Shown: positions 1 to 7,634, numbered from the stretch's first letter. The stretch: DNA of 12,260 nucleotides from Clostridia bacterium (GCA_017935805.1 JAGBGV010000376.1:1-12260), one strand, 5' to 3'. Translations and numbers: made by a program. The notes: generated by a model not told the origin, from the letters alone.

Positions 1-465
1 CGCAAGGCTCTCATCATCTCGGCAATATTCGCGGTATGTCTGGTTCTTTTCCCGCTCTCTATCGCACCAAGAGAGTCTTTGACTTACAGCGGAGACATCA
101 TAAGGTATAACGTCTTCAACTGTGAAACTCACCGTTATTCCAAGGAAGACGTAAAGCAGGTCACGTTCTGAACAGAGCGCAAGACCAGATCAAGAGGGCG
201 TTACGGAAGATCAAAAAGTTATAACTATCTGATGACCGTCACAATGAATGACGGCAACCGGTTCGACTTTTATCCCGGCGGTTTTCGAATTACAAATGCT
301 GCGGGAAAGGCGGGAATGATCAAAAGTATGCTGTATTTAAAGGATCTGTTCGGAGAAGACATTGTTACCATAGGATCTACTAAGTATATCGACAAAGTAG
401 TTCAAAGAGACAACTTTACAGATCGCGAGATCGAACTGCTACACGAATTATTCGAAATAAAATAA
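1..465 (+). pseudogene. 3' part of a membrane-anchored protein gene interrupted by an in-frame TGA
   Basis: The first reading frame is open from base 1 to TGA at 169-171, then continues open in the same frame to TAA at 463-465. The part before the stop has one hydrophobic segment (about residues 3-21 of the visible frame), then a hydrophilic stretch of PH-like/beta-rich character (DIIRYNVFNCE, YSKEDVKQVTF). The part after it (YNYLMTVTMNDGNRFDFYP) continues naturally in composition and style, and no frameshift is needed. I infer one gene broken by a nonsense change; a CGA (Arg) codon would become TGA by one C-to-T change. An ATG at 232 could start a 77-residue remnant, but I see no convincing ribosome binding site for it. 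The gene begins outside the window. I do not recognise the family. Sequencing error or natural readthrough remain possible. Confidence 0.5.
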
Positions 466-471
466 CAGCAT

Positions 472-508
472 TTCACTCCTGTCAACATAGCAGGGGTGAA
501 TTTTATTT
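472..508 (+). terminator. Rho-independent terminator after the interrupted gene
   Basis: TTCACTCCTG (472-481) pairs with CAGGGGTGAA (491-500) as a 10-bp stem with one G-U pair and a 9-nt loop. It is followed by TTTTATTT. It lies 7 bases after the TAA of the upstream gene and before the promoter of the GH31 gene. Confidence 0.85.
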
Positions 509-530
509 GGGGCATATTTTTTCGCAAATA

Positions 531-559
531 TTGTATTATTCGCTCTGTTATGGTATAAT
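531..559 (+). promoter_or_regulatory. Extended -10 promoter of the GH31 unit
   Basis: TATAAT at 554-559 is a perfect -10 box, preceded by TGG to give an extended -10. TTGTAT at 531-536 is a weak -35 (3 of 6 matches to TTGACA) at exactly 17 bases. The predicted start of transcription is near 566, about 37 bases before the ATG at 603. I saw no clear catabolite (cre) operator here. Confidence 0.75.
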
Positions 560-602
560 GTTGCAAACAGCATACACAAAACATCAAAGCGAGGTATGAT
601 CA

Positions 603-2315
603 ATGAAAAAATTCACTTTTGGCACTCCCGAAGAGTTTGTTCCGTCAAAGTATTGTCGCAACTTCAATTATGTAGAAACAGACGTAAAGTTTCCCGAGTC
701 CAGATTTACATACAAAAAGACAGCCGCCGGATTCGTTGTGGAATTCCCCCTCGACAACGGCACACAGATATTCGGATTCGGTCTGCAGCTTAAGCAGTTC
801 AACCACTCCGGTGCAAAGATCAAGCTGTGCGTAAACTCCGACCCTGTTTCCAAAAATGGCGACTCTCACGCTCCTGTTCCCTTCTTCGTTACAAACAAGG
901 GCTACGGTATGTACTTCGACACAGCGCGTTATGCTGATTTCTACTGCGGTAAGCGTAAGAAAAACAGCAAGAAGCCCCAGGAAATGATCGAGGGCGGCGG
1001 TGACTCTGAGGCCGAGCTTTACAAGATGCGCAAGGAAAACGACACCGTCATGAGCGTGCTCATTCCTGCTGCAGCCGGCGTTGACGTTTATGTTTTCGAA
1101 GGTGAGACTATCACTGACATAGTCAAGCAGTACAATATGCTCGCAGGCGGCGGTGCTAACGTTCCCGATTGGGGTCTTGGCATGATGTACCGCTGCTACA
1201 CACAGTGGGGTCCCGAAGAAATTACAAAGACTGCGGAATATATGCGCGAGGCTGATATTCCCTGCGATATAATCGGCATCGAGCCGGGCTGGCATTCCCA
1301 TAAATATCCCTGCACCTTCCAGTGGAATCGTGACAAGTTCACCGATCCGAAAGCGTTTATCGAACACCTCAAGGAGCTTGGCTACCATGTCAACCTCTGG
1401 GAGCACGCATACACGCATCCGGAAAGCTGTCTCCACGAGGCACTAGAGCCATATTCAGCGGACTATCTCGTTTGGGGCGGACTTATCCCCGACTTTGCTA
1501 CCCCTGAAGCAAGAAAGATCTTTGCTGATCACCATCGCAGCGAATGCGTTGACATTGGTGTTGACGGATTCAAGCTGGACGAATGTGACTCCGGTGACTA
1601 CGTCGGAAGCTGGGGCTTCCCTCTTCTTGCAGAGTTCCCCTCGGGACTTGACGGCGAGCAGTATCACTCCCTTTTCGGTACACTGTACGTAAACACTCTC
1701 CTTGACGCACTTGGAGAGAAGCCTACATACTCACTTGCACGTCAGATGGGTGCACTCGCTTCATCCTACCCCTTTGTTCTTTACAGTGACCTTTACGATC
1801 ACCGTGAATTTGTTCGCGGAGTAGTAAACTCAAGCCTCTCAGGACTGTTATGGACTCCCGAAGTGCGCTTCTGCTTCGGTACAGAGGACTGCATCCGCCG
1901 TTTACAGATCGTTGCACTTTCCTCCATGTGTCTCATAAATGCATGGAACTACAACGGAATCCCGTGGGTAGTTCACGAATGCGAGGCTGAAGCAAGAGAG
2001 ATATTCAAGCTTCGTTACAGCCTTATTCCCAGACTCCGCGCGGCTTTCGACGAATACAAAGCAACCGGCAAGCCTCCGATGCGTGCCCTTGTTATGGACT
2101 ATACACGCGACCCCGAAACATACAAGATCGACGACCAGTGGCTTTTCTGTGACGATTTGCTCGTTGCACCCATTTTCCCCGGCAACAATGACGAACGTGA
2201 CGTATATCTTCCCGTTGACTCCAAGTGGGTTGACTATTACACAAAAGAGCCTGTCGAGTCCGGTTGGATCCATACACAAACAAAGAATATTCCTCTTTAC
2301 AGAAAAGTTGACTGA
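603..2315 (+). CDS. Glycoside hydrolase family 31 protein (TIM-barrel alpha-glycosidase), cytoplasmic
   Basis: The 570-residue protein has the GH31 layout: an N-terminal beta-sandwich (about 1-185), a (beta/alpha)8 catalytic domain (about 188-460) and a proximal C-terminal beta region (about 490-565). The family retaining nucleophile motif appears as DGFKLDECD, with D326 as the likely nucleophile. The segment VLYSDLYDHREF carries D396/D399, one of which is the likely acid/base. DDLLVAPIF (517-525) is the usual GH31 C-terminal landmark. There is no signal peptide, so it should act on imported oligosaccharides. GH31 enzymes cleave alpha-glucosides, alpha-xylosides or alpha-galactosides, and I cannot tell which from sequence. 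It is short for GH31 (commonly 650-800 residues), ending soon after the region that is normally followed by a distal C-terminal domain. GAGGT at 591-595 lies 7 bases before this ATG and supports it over the out-of-frame ATG at 596. It is the first gene of a two-gene unit. Confidence 0.9.
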   Translation: MKKFTFGTPEEFVPSKYCRNFNYVETDVKFPESRFTYKKTAAGFVVEFPLDNGTQIFGFGLQLKQFNHSGAKIKLCVNSDPVSKNGDSHAPVPFFVTNKGYGMYFDTARYADFYCGKRKKNSKKPQEMIEGGGDSEAELYKMRKENDTVMSVLIPAAAGVDVYVFEGETITDIVKQYNMLAGGGANVPDWGLGMMYRCYTQWGPEEITKTAEYMREADIPCDIIGIEPGWHSHKYPCTFQWNRDKFTDPKAFIEHLKELGYHVNLWEHAYTHPESCLHEALEPYSADYLVWGGLIPDFATPEARKIFADHHRSECVDIGVDGFKLDECDSGDYVGSWGFPLLAEFPSGLDGEQYHSLFGTLYVNTLLDALGEKPTYSLARQMGALASSYPFVLYSDLYDHREFVRGVVNSSLSGLLWTPEVRFCFGTEDCIRRLQIVALSSMCLINAWNYNGIPWVVHECEAEAREIFKLRYSLIPRLRAAFDEYKATGKPPMRALVMDYTRDPETYKIDDQWLFCDDLLVAPIFPGNNDERDVYLPVDSKWVDYYTKEPVESGWIHTQTKNIPLYRKVD

Positions 2316-2336
2316 TACCCAATAAATCACACCCCC

Positions 2337-2340
2337 GGAG
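2337..2340 (+). promoter_or_regulatory. Ribosome binding site of the second glycosidase-unit gene
   Basis: GGAG lies 8 bases before the ATG at 2349. This supports independent re-initiation after the TGA at 2313-2315, even though the two genes are in the same frame with no other stop between them. Confidence 0.6.
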
Positions 2341-2348
2341 CCTTTGAT

Positions 2349-4256
2349 ATGATATTCAACCTCCCTTTTGACGTGGTTTTCTGTCATGACTACGATTCGG
2401 AGATAATAGTCGACGGTTGGCGCAAGGCAGAAGCAGAAGGATATACATACTATGAAGCAAGCCTTGGCGGTTTGAACTTCTACCTGCTTGAGCATGTCGA
2501 CGGTCAGATGTACCTTAGAGTCTTTAATATCGGTGACCCTGTGACAGGCTTTGTCGGCATCAGATTCAACTGGCGGCACGGCGAAGACTGCTACACCATG
2601 ATCCCGGCAATCTATTATGACGGTAACAACTGCGGCGAGACCTTTGATATTCCAAAAGTATCTCTGCCGGACAGTCCCGTGTTCAATGCCTCGGTTTCAG
2701 CAGTTTCTTTTCCCACAATGATAACAAAGCAAGGAGAGCGCGGATACTGCTATGACTTCTCTCCCACATCATTTGCAGGATGGAATGGTGTAGAGCTTAA
2801 TGCAGAGCGTTCAACCTTCACAATATTCGCACCTGCCAAGGAAAGAAAAATATATGGTTGCGGGGATTTTTCAGACAGCAGCAGACCTCCTTTCACCTGG
2901 CAGCATTCCGGCGTGGTCAATATCCGCTTCAGAGTAAGAGAGTTTGACTGTCCCGATGTAAAGTCCGTTTATGACTATCACTGGAACACCGCCATAAGAA
3001 GCAAGATGTATCCCGCCTCAAACGAGCCGAAGCTCAAGGAAGAGGATGCGGTGGAGATAGTTCGTGACTGGACGTACGATATGCACATGCTCATCAGTCC
3101 AAAGGATGAACCGTTGATCCTCAATGCGTTTATGGATAATTACCACCGCTGGCCATCCCCTGTTTGTGCGGAATGGGTCATACAGATCGGCTGGTGTTGC
3201 GGCACAATGACAGCACTTCCCTTTCTCAAGTTTGGCGGCAAGTATCGCGAATTCGCCCTCAAATTCTTTGATTTTATCTCAACAAACGGAAATTCACCCA
3301 GCGGTGTAAAATATTCTGTTTATGACGGTGAGCATTGGATGACACCGGAGCACCCCGAGTATCACAATCGCGAATACAATCACGTCAGGTTCTATTCCGA
3401 TCACCTGTACTATCTCGGTCGCGCTATCACCTATGAGCGCGAAAACGGGATCGAGCACCCTGCATGGGTTGATGAATTCAATCGCGGTGTAGGTATACTC
3501 ACCGATCTTTGGAAACGCGAGCGTGATTTCGGTATTTACTGGAATATTGACGGCGAGCAGGTTGAAATCAAGCGTGGTGGTACCGCTGTAGGTGCATACT
3601 GTCTGTTGGTTCTCAGCGAAGCAATCGGAATGTACCCGGACAACAGCGATCTCAAGGCTGTATTTGAAGAAGCCTGCGATGAGTATTACAAGCGCTGTGT
3701 GCTGACAGGACACTGCAACGGCGGTCCTGCTGATATCATAGAAGCGGACGACTCAGAAAGCTGCGCTGCTCTTGCAAACGCACTTGTAAGACAATATCAG
3801 CTTTTCGGCGGTGATGATAAATTACAAATGGCGATTGACGCCTGCGAGATGTTCTCCACATGGGTTGTTAATTACATGCCCGCGTTCCCCGGCGGATCTA
3901 TGTTTGAGGGAATTAACGTGTGCGGTGGAGTCATAGCAAATGTTCAGAACCGCCATATTGGCCCCGGCATTTGCACTAACTCTGCAAGATTTATCTATGA
4001 CCTTGGAATGATCACAAATGATAGACGCTGGGTTGACCTTTATTACAGGATCAAAGCTGCGGCAATCAACTGCATGTCCTCATATGACGGAGAATTCTTC
4101 GGAATCACATTTGATTCTCCCTTCATGAAAGGTATGCTCAGCGAACAGATCAACATCTCCGACGCCCTCAGCCCTGCCGGAGAAACCTGGAAAGTAAGCG
4201 CTTGTTGGCCTGCCACTGCAGTTCTTCTCGGCTGGTTCGACGCGCCTGAACAATAA
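2349..4256 (+). CDS. Uncharacterised protein, predicted beta-domain plus alpha/alpha-toroid (six-hairpin-like) carbohydrate enzyme
   Basis: I do not recognise a named family. The 635 residues read as an N-terminal beta-rich domain (about 1-200) and a long helical C-terminal domain (about 230-630) rich in Trp, Tyr, Gly and acidic residues. Examples are YDGEHW (325-330), EADDSESCAALANAL (465-479) and the Gly-rich FEGINVCGGV (519-528). This texture is typical of six-hairpin glycosidases and unsaturated-glycuronyl-hydrolase-like enzymes. D326/E328 and D467/D468/E470 are candidate catalytic acids, by inference only. There is no signal peptide or membrane segment, so it is probably cytoplasmic. It starts 33 bases after the GH31 stop and shares its frame, promoter and terminator, so the two proteins very likely act on the same imported glycan. 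Cysteines are frequent, which fits a reducing cytoplasm. The specific substrate is unknown. Confidence 0.8.
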   Translation: MIFNLPFDVVFCHDYDSEIIVDGWRKAEAEGYTYYEASLGGLNFYLLEHVDGQMYLRVFNIGDPVTGFVGIRFNWRHGEDCYTMIPAIYYDGNNCGETFDIPKVSLPDSPVFNASVSAVSFPTMITKQGERGYCYDFSPTSFAGWNGVELNAERSTFTIFAPAKERKIYGCGDFSDSSRPPFTWQHSGVVNIRFRVREFDCPDVKSVYDYHWNTAIRSKMYPASNEPKLKEEDAVEIVRDWTYDMHMLISPKDEPLILNAFMDNYHRWPSPVCAEWVIQIGWCCGTMTALPFLKFGGKYREFALKFFDFISTNGNSPSGVKYSVYDGEHWMTPEHPEYHNREYNHVRFYSDHLYYLGRAITYERENGIEHPAWVDEFNRGVGILTDLWKRERDFGIYWNIDGEQVEIKRGGTAVGAYCLLVLSEAIGMYPDNSDLKAVFEEACDEYYKRCVLTGHCNGGPADIIEADDSESCAALANALVRQYQLFGGDDKLQMAIDACEMFSTWVVNYMPAFPGGSMFEGINVCGGVIANVQNRHIGPGICTNSARFIYDLGMITNDRRWVDLYYRIKAAAINCMSSYDGEFFGITFDSPFMKGMLSEQINISDALSPAGETWKVSACWPATAVLLGWFDAPEQ

Positions 4257-4263
4257 CAAACAA

Positions 4264-4294
4264 AAAACGGTAGTCTATGGAAGATTACCGTTTT
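4264..4294. terminator. Bidirectional terminator between convergent operons
   Basis: AAAACGGTAGTC (4264-4275) pairs with GATTACCGTTTT (4283-4294) through a 12-bp stem including flanking A/T pairs, with one G-T wobble and a 7-nt loop. T-rich sequence follows on the plus strand (TTTTCTTATTTAG), and a T run follows on the minus strand (TTTTTTGTTTG). It sits between the stops of two convergent genes (4256 and 4314), so it can end both transcripts. Confidence 0.85.
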
Positions 4295-4313
4295 CTTATT
4301 TAGTTAATACAAA

Positions 4314-4907
4314 TTATAATTCCACCAAGACTGCTCTGCAAGGTGATCCGTCCGCGCCCTTGATGGAAATAGGTGCCGCGCACAGAAGATATACTCCCTC
4401 CGGCACATCCTGCAAGCGTATGCCCTCAAGCAGTACTATCTCCTTGCCGAGAAGCAGATTGTGAACCTCAATCGGTCCGTCCTCCGGTCCAACGGTCTGG
4501 GATTCGTTTCCAATCAGACTAATTCCGAAATCCGCAAACACCTTTGCCGCTTCAAGAGTAACTGTTGCTTCGCCCTTGATCAATATCCGCTTTGCTGATT
4601 CGTCTGACAATCCTTCTGCTCTCGCGAGTATTGCTTTTGCATCGGATGCTGTTACCTCTCCGCTATGCTGTGCAACATACGACAGACCAACTAATTTTGA
4701 CAAATCAAGCTGTTCCACCGTTTTCCCGTTGTTAATAAAGTGATACGGGGCGTCAACATGAGTTCCGTTGTGCGCACACATTGAAAAAACAGTCAGGTTA
4801 CAGATCGCACCGTCAGAAATGGAGTGAAGCCGTTCTGCCTTTGGTGCAGGATCTCCAGGAAACACCACACATCCGGTCAGCTCCTGTGATATATCATATA
4901 CTTTCAC
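4314..4907 (-). CDS. Cyclase-family metal-dependent hydrolase (kynurenine formamidase-like)
   Basis: The 197-residue protein carries the cyclase/arylformamidase family signature HNGTHVDAPYHF at 46-57. H46, H50, D52 and H56 are the likely metal ligands. Length fits the family (KynB is about 200-210). Members hydrolyse formamides, isatin or other cyclic amides, or have unknown substrates; nothing here points to tryptophan breakdown, so I do not assign KynB. The start codon is GTG (4905-4907), supported by GAGGT at 4915-4919 with 7 bases of spacing. No signal peptide is seen, so it is probably cytoplasmic. It is the last gene of the nine-gene minus-strand operon, 16 bases after the stop of the second CHR transporter. 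It might make or remove an organic acid moved by those transporters, but that is speculation. Confidence 0.85.
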   Translation of the reverse strand: MKVYDISQELTGCVVFPGDPAPKAERLHSISDGAICNLTVFSMCAHNGTHVDAPYHFINNGKTVEQLDLSKLVGLSYVAQHSGEVTASDAKAILARAEGLSDESAKRILIKGEATVTLEAAKVFADFGISLIGNESQTVGPEDGPIEVHNLLLGKEIVLLEGIRLQDVPEGVYLLCAAPISIKGADGSPCRAVLVEL

Positions 4908-4923
4908 GTCTTCTACCTCAGTT

Positions 4924-5493
4924 TCACACAGAATAAACGATCATGCCAAGTCCCGCAGATATGAGAATCAGCAGTATCGGGGATATTTTTTTTTGCACAA
5001 GCTTTTGAGAAAAAATACCAACCAAAAGAACGAGGGCAAAGATCGCAAGACCGCGGATATCCACATTCAGACCGGTTTCAGTTGAAAAACCAAGGAGAGT
5101 GCTGATGAATGTTGTAATTGCGACACCCATTATCAGTCCGATAACGCAGGGGCGTATACCGGAAAGAACTGCTTTGACGCTCTTGTGCTTCAAAAATCCG
5201 GTAATTACCGATGAAATAAGAAGAATAATGATAAATGACGGTAAAACAACACCGAGAGTAGCGCATATTGCTCCTAAAACTCCACCTTGATCCGAGCCTA
5301 CAAAGGTTGCCATGTTTATCGCAATCGGTCCGGGGGTGGATTCTGATACTGCTATCATATTAAGCAGTTCTTCTTCAGTAAGCCAGCCATATGCTGTTAC
5401 CTTTTCGCTAATGAGTGAGATCATCGCGTATCCGCCACCGAATGTGAACAGTCCTATCTGGAAGAAAGTAATGAATAACTTAAGAAAGATCAT
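4924..5493 (-). CDS. Half-size CHR (chromate transporter) family protein, second of a pair
   Basis: The 189-residue hydrophobic protein has about six membrane segments and CHR-family landmarks: IGLFTFGGGYAMISL near the N-terminus (13-27) and SESTPGPIAINMATF (50-64). It is one half-domain; long CHR proteins contain two such halves, and in Firmicutes the halves are often separate adjacent genes thought to work as a heteromeric transporter. It acts in the cytoplasmic membrane. Characterised members export chromate, but the natural substrate in anaerobes is unknown. Its ATG (5491-5493) overlaps the TGA of the preceding gene by 4 bases, which suggests translational coupling and fixed stoichiometry. 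GGAGG at 5501-5505, inside the upstream gene, is its ribosome binding site (7-base spacing). Confidence 0.9.
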   Translation of the reverse strand: MIFLKLFITFFQIGLFTFGGGYAMISLISEKVTAYGWLTEEELLNMIAVSESTPGPIAINMATFVGSDQGGVLGAICATLGVVLPSFIIILLISSVITGFLKHKSVKAVLSGIRPCVIGLIMGVAITTFISTLLGFSTETGLNVDIRGLAIFALVLLVGIFSQKLVQKKISPILLILISAGLGMIVYSV

Positions 5494-6086
5494 TTGCTTT
5501 CCTCCTTTCCTTTACGCATACCGGAAATGAGATGTGCGATATATCCGATCACTCCGCAGATGAGGATGAAATATATACCGGAGAACTTCACCGAGAATAC
5601 TGTGAACAGCACCATGCAAACAGTAACGCAGATAAATATCGTCATATTGAAGGGTGTCTTCTTTATTCCCTTGAGCATCTTAAGTCCTGCTGACAGAATG
5701 AGATACACAACGCAAGCCTGAATACCGCGGAAAGCATTAGCAACCAATGTGAGTGACAAAAATGCGTCAAAAAACAGCGATATCACATATATGATCACGA
5801 ATGACGGGATGCAAACGCCAAGGGTAGCAAACATTGATCCGAAAAATCCCGCCTGTCTGTAGCCTATGTATGTTGCGGAATTTATTGCGATAGGTCCGGG
5901 AGTTGACTCAGCAATAGCCACCATGTCAAGAAACTCATCTGACTCCATCCATTTTTTCTTCTCGACAAACTCGTTACGAAGCAGGGATATCATTGCATAT
6001 CCGCCACCGAATGTGAACAGGCCTATCTTCATCATCGTGAAAAACAGGTTCAGAATAATCCTGCCTTTTTTCCCTTTAGTCTCCAT
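5490..6086 (-). CDS. Half-size CHR (chromate transporter) family protein, first of a pair
   Basis: The 198-residue membrane protein has the same landmarks as its partner: IGLFTFGGGYAMISLL (21-36) and AESTPGPIAINSATYIGY (59-76). The basic N-terminus (METKGKKGR) precedes the first membrane segment, which suggests a cytoplasmic N-terminus. The two copies are clearly homologous but well diverged, as expected for an old obligate pair rather than a recent duplication. GAGG at 6096-6099 lies 9 bases before the ATG. The gene starts 15 bases after the stop of the peroxiredoxin gene, so it belongs to the same operon. A role in chromate resistance is possible, but nothing else here is specific to chromate. 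Confidence 0.9.
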   Translation of the reverse strand: METKGKKGRIILNLFFTMMKIGLFTFGGGYAMISLLRNEFVEKKKWMESDEFLDMVAIAESTPGPIAINSATYIGYRQAGFFGSMFATLGVCIPSFVIIYVISLFFDAFLSLTLVANAFRGIQACVVYLILSAGLKMLKGIKKTPFNMTIFICVTVCMVLFTVFSVKFSGIYFILICGVIGYIAHLISGMRKGKEESK

Positions 6087-6101
6087 ATTGATATTCCTCT
6101 C

Positions 6102-6563
6102 TTATTCTCCGAAAAGCACAGTCAGTATTTCTGCCGCATTAGTGTCAGGCTTAACCTTCGGCATTACCTTGGTTATGTACCCATTCTCATCAATGATGAA
6201 TGTGGAGCGCACAACTCCCATTGACACCTTACCGTACATTTTCTTCTCCTGCCACACACCGTACTGCTGAATCGCATTAAGCTCCGGATCTGATAGAAGA
6301 ATAAACGGGAGCTCATACTTCTCTGCAAACTTCACATGAGACGCAACGCTGTCACGGCTAATTCCGATAACCTCGACTCCGCCGTCTTTGAATCTCTCGT
6401 ATGCGCCGGCAAAGGCACACGCCTGTCTTGTACAACCGGGTGTGTTATCTTTTGGGTAAAAATACAATACAACCTTTTTGCCAAGAAAATCCGATAGTGA
6501 AACCGCATTTCCGTCTTTATCGTTCAAAGTAAAGTTCGGAGCTTTCATTCCTTCTTTAAGCAT
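6102..6563 (-). CDS. bcp: Thioredoxin-dependent peroxiredoxin, Bcp/PrxQ type
   Basis: The 153-residue protein is a full-length AhpC/TSA-fold peroxiredoxin. YPKDNTPGCTRQACAF contains the peroxidatic Cys44 (PGCT) and a resolving Cys49 five residues later, the spacing of atypical two-Cys Bcp/PrxQ proteins. The usual E in CTxEAC is Q here (CTRQAC). It should reduce H2O2 and organic hydroperoxides in the cytoplasm with thioredoxin as reductant. R118 in VVRSTFIID is the conserved active-site Arg. GGAGG at 6571-6575 lies 7 bases before the ATG. It follows the ZIP gene by 22 bases. Its place beside ferritin and the flavodiiron protein supports an oxidative-defence operon. Confidence 0.95.
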   Translation of the reverse strand: MLKEGMKAPNFTLNDKDGNAVSLSDFLGKKVVLYFYPKDNTPGCTRQACAFAGAYERFKDGGVEVIGISRDSVASHVKFAEKYELPFILLSDPELNAIQQYGVWQEKKMYGKVSMGVVRSTFIIDENGYITKVMPKVKPDTNAAEILTVLFGE

Positions 6564-6585
6564 AGCAAATCCTCCCTATCATCAG

Positions 6586-7338
6586 TTATCCGAGCAACAC
6601 ATCGGTAACAAGCATAATGCAGAATCCCACAAGCAGCGCATATGTCGCACCCCGCTCGCTTCCGTGTGCATGAGTTTCGGGGATCATCTCATCACTGATT
6701 ACATACAGCATAGTTCCGCCTGCAAATGCCAAAGCAAATGGCAAGATAGCAGAGGCAATGCTGACGGCAAAGTAACCGATAAGTGTTCCTACAACCTCAA
6801 CAAGTCCGGTAATCATGGCGCACACAAACGTTTTTTTAGGAGTTACTCCCGACGCAAGCATGGGACCGATTATGACCATGCCCTCAGGGATGTTCTGAAG
6901 TGCGATACCACCGGCAATAATGAGTGCTTGTGCAGTATCACCTGAGCCGAATCCCACACCTGCCGCAATACCCTCCGGAAGATTGTGTATAGCTATGGCT
7001 GTCACGAACAAAAGCACCTTGCTAAGGCTGGCATTATTGTGAGACTCAATATCGGAACCCACCATTTTGTGAAGATGCGGTACCAGCTTGTCCACAAGGT
7101 TAAGGCACAGCGCACCTGCAAATATTCCGGCTACTGTAATAAGCAAGCCGAATTTTCCGCCGTATTCGATTGACGGAAGCACAAGTCCCAGCACCGCAGC
7201 CGCAAGCATAACTCCCGCAGCAAAAGACAGAACTATATCGGAAAACTTATGCGAAATTTTCTTGAACATAAATCCGATGACGGATCCAATAACCGTTGCC
7301 CCGCCAACACCAAGGGCAGTCAGCAATACCATTTCCAT
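6586..7338 (-). CDS. ZIP family divalent metal transporter (ZupT-like)
   Basis: From the chosen start the protein has 250 residues and about eight membrane segments, the size of ZupT. The metal site motifs are intact: HNLPEG (118-123) in TM4 and QNIPEG (148-153) in TM5. A His/Glu-containing loop (EMIPETHAHGSE) lies before the last segment. ZIP proteins bring Zn, Fe, Mn or other divalent cations into the cytoplasm; the substrate cannot be read from sequence, although iron would suit a neighbouring ferritin. The frame is open further upstream to 7404, but AAGGA at 7348-7352 sits 9 bases before the ATG at 7336-7338. The extra 22 residues are not ZIP-like, so I take the shorter form. It is in the operon after the BFD-like gene. 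Confidence 0.9.
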   Translation of the reverse strand: MEMVLLTALGVGGATVIGSVIGFMFKKISHKFSDIVLSFAAGVMLAAAVLGLVLPSIEYGGKFGLLITVAGIFAGALCLNLVDKLVPHLHKMVGSDIESHNNASLSKVLLFVTAIAIHNLPEGIAAGVGFGSGDTAQALIIAGGIALQNIPEGMVIIGPMLASGVTPKKTFVCAMITGLVEVVGTLIGYFAVSIASAILPFALAFAGGTMLYVISDEMIPETHAHGSERGATYALLVGFCIMLVTDVLLG

Positions 7339-7347
7339 AATTATGAT

Positions 7348-7352
7348 TCCTT
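7348..7352 (-). promoter_or_regulatory. Ribosome binding site deciding the ZIP start
   Basis: AAGGA on the minus strand is 9 bases from the ATG at 7336-7338 and 15 from the next in-frame ATG. It has no useful spacing to the longer start at 7404. Confidence 0.6.
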
Positions 7353-7410
7353 TTTCTCTATTCCTACCAAAAGAGTATCGGATGCATATACAGCCGATAC
7401 TCATGGTATA

Positions 7411-7620
7411 TTATACTCTTTCGGGTCCCATTAATATCTCGGATATTACATCCAACACTTTATCATGACAGCCGCCGCAGCATGTTGAGCAATGTGTGAC
7501 CTTTTTCACGTCCTCGAATGCGTCAAGAACATCTGAAAAAATCTTGTTCTCATGAAGGGCATCTGCTATATCATTATAGCTGACCTTCTTGCAGTTGCAG
7601 ATCATGTAGTTCTCTTTCAT
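7411..7620 (-). CDS. BFD-like [2Fe-2S]-binding protein
   Basis: The 69-residue protein has the pattern of bacterioferritin-associated ferredoxin-type domains: an N-terminal CxC (C8, C10), a helix-turn-helix-like middle, and a second Cys pair. CCGGCHDKV (47-55) best matches the family motif, so C8, C10, C48 and C51 are the likely cluster ligands. C44 and C47 are extra and could offer an alternative ligand set. In proteobacteria, Bfd reduces bacterioferritin to release iron. Here the storage protein in the operon is a ferritin, so an analogous role is inferred, not known. GGGAG at 7628-7632 is 7 bases before the ATG. The gap to rubredoxin is 14 bases. The ZIP gene starts well after this stop once its shorter start is used. 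Confidence 0.8.
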   Translation of the reverse strand: MKENYMICNCKKVSYNDIADALHENKIFSDVLDAFEDVKKVTHCSTCCGGCHDKVLDVISEILMGPERV

Positions 7621-7634
7621 AGGTGAACTCCCGA

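Noticed and set aside
169..171. TGA as a selenocysteine or tryptophan codon in the first gene
   Set aside because: No convincing SECIS-like hairpin follows directly, the context gives no reason to expect Sec, and TGA is used as a normal stop in the GH31, ldhA and both CHR genes here.
645..1436. Long open frame antisense to the GH31 gene (263 codons)
   Set aside because: It lies wholly opposite a clear GH31 coding region, has no family-like motif, and appears to be a codon-bias shadow. The minus frame at 1902-2579 was rejected for the same reason.
7339..7404. Longer N-terminus for the ZIP transporter
   Set aside because: The extra 22 residues lack ZIP similarity and the ribosome binding site is placed for the ATG at 7336-7338.
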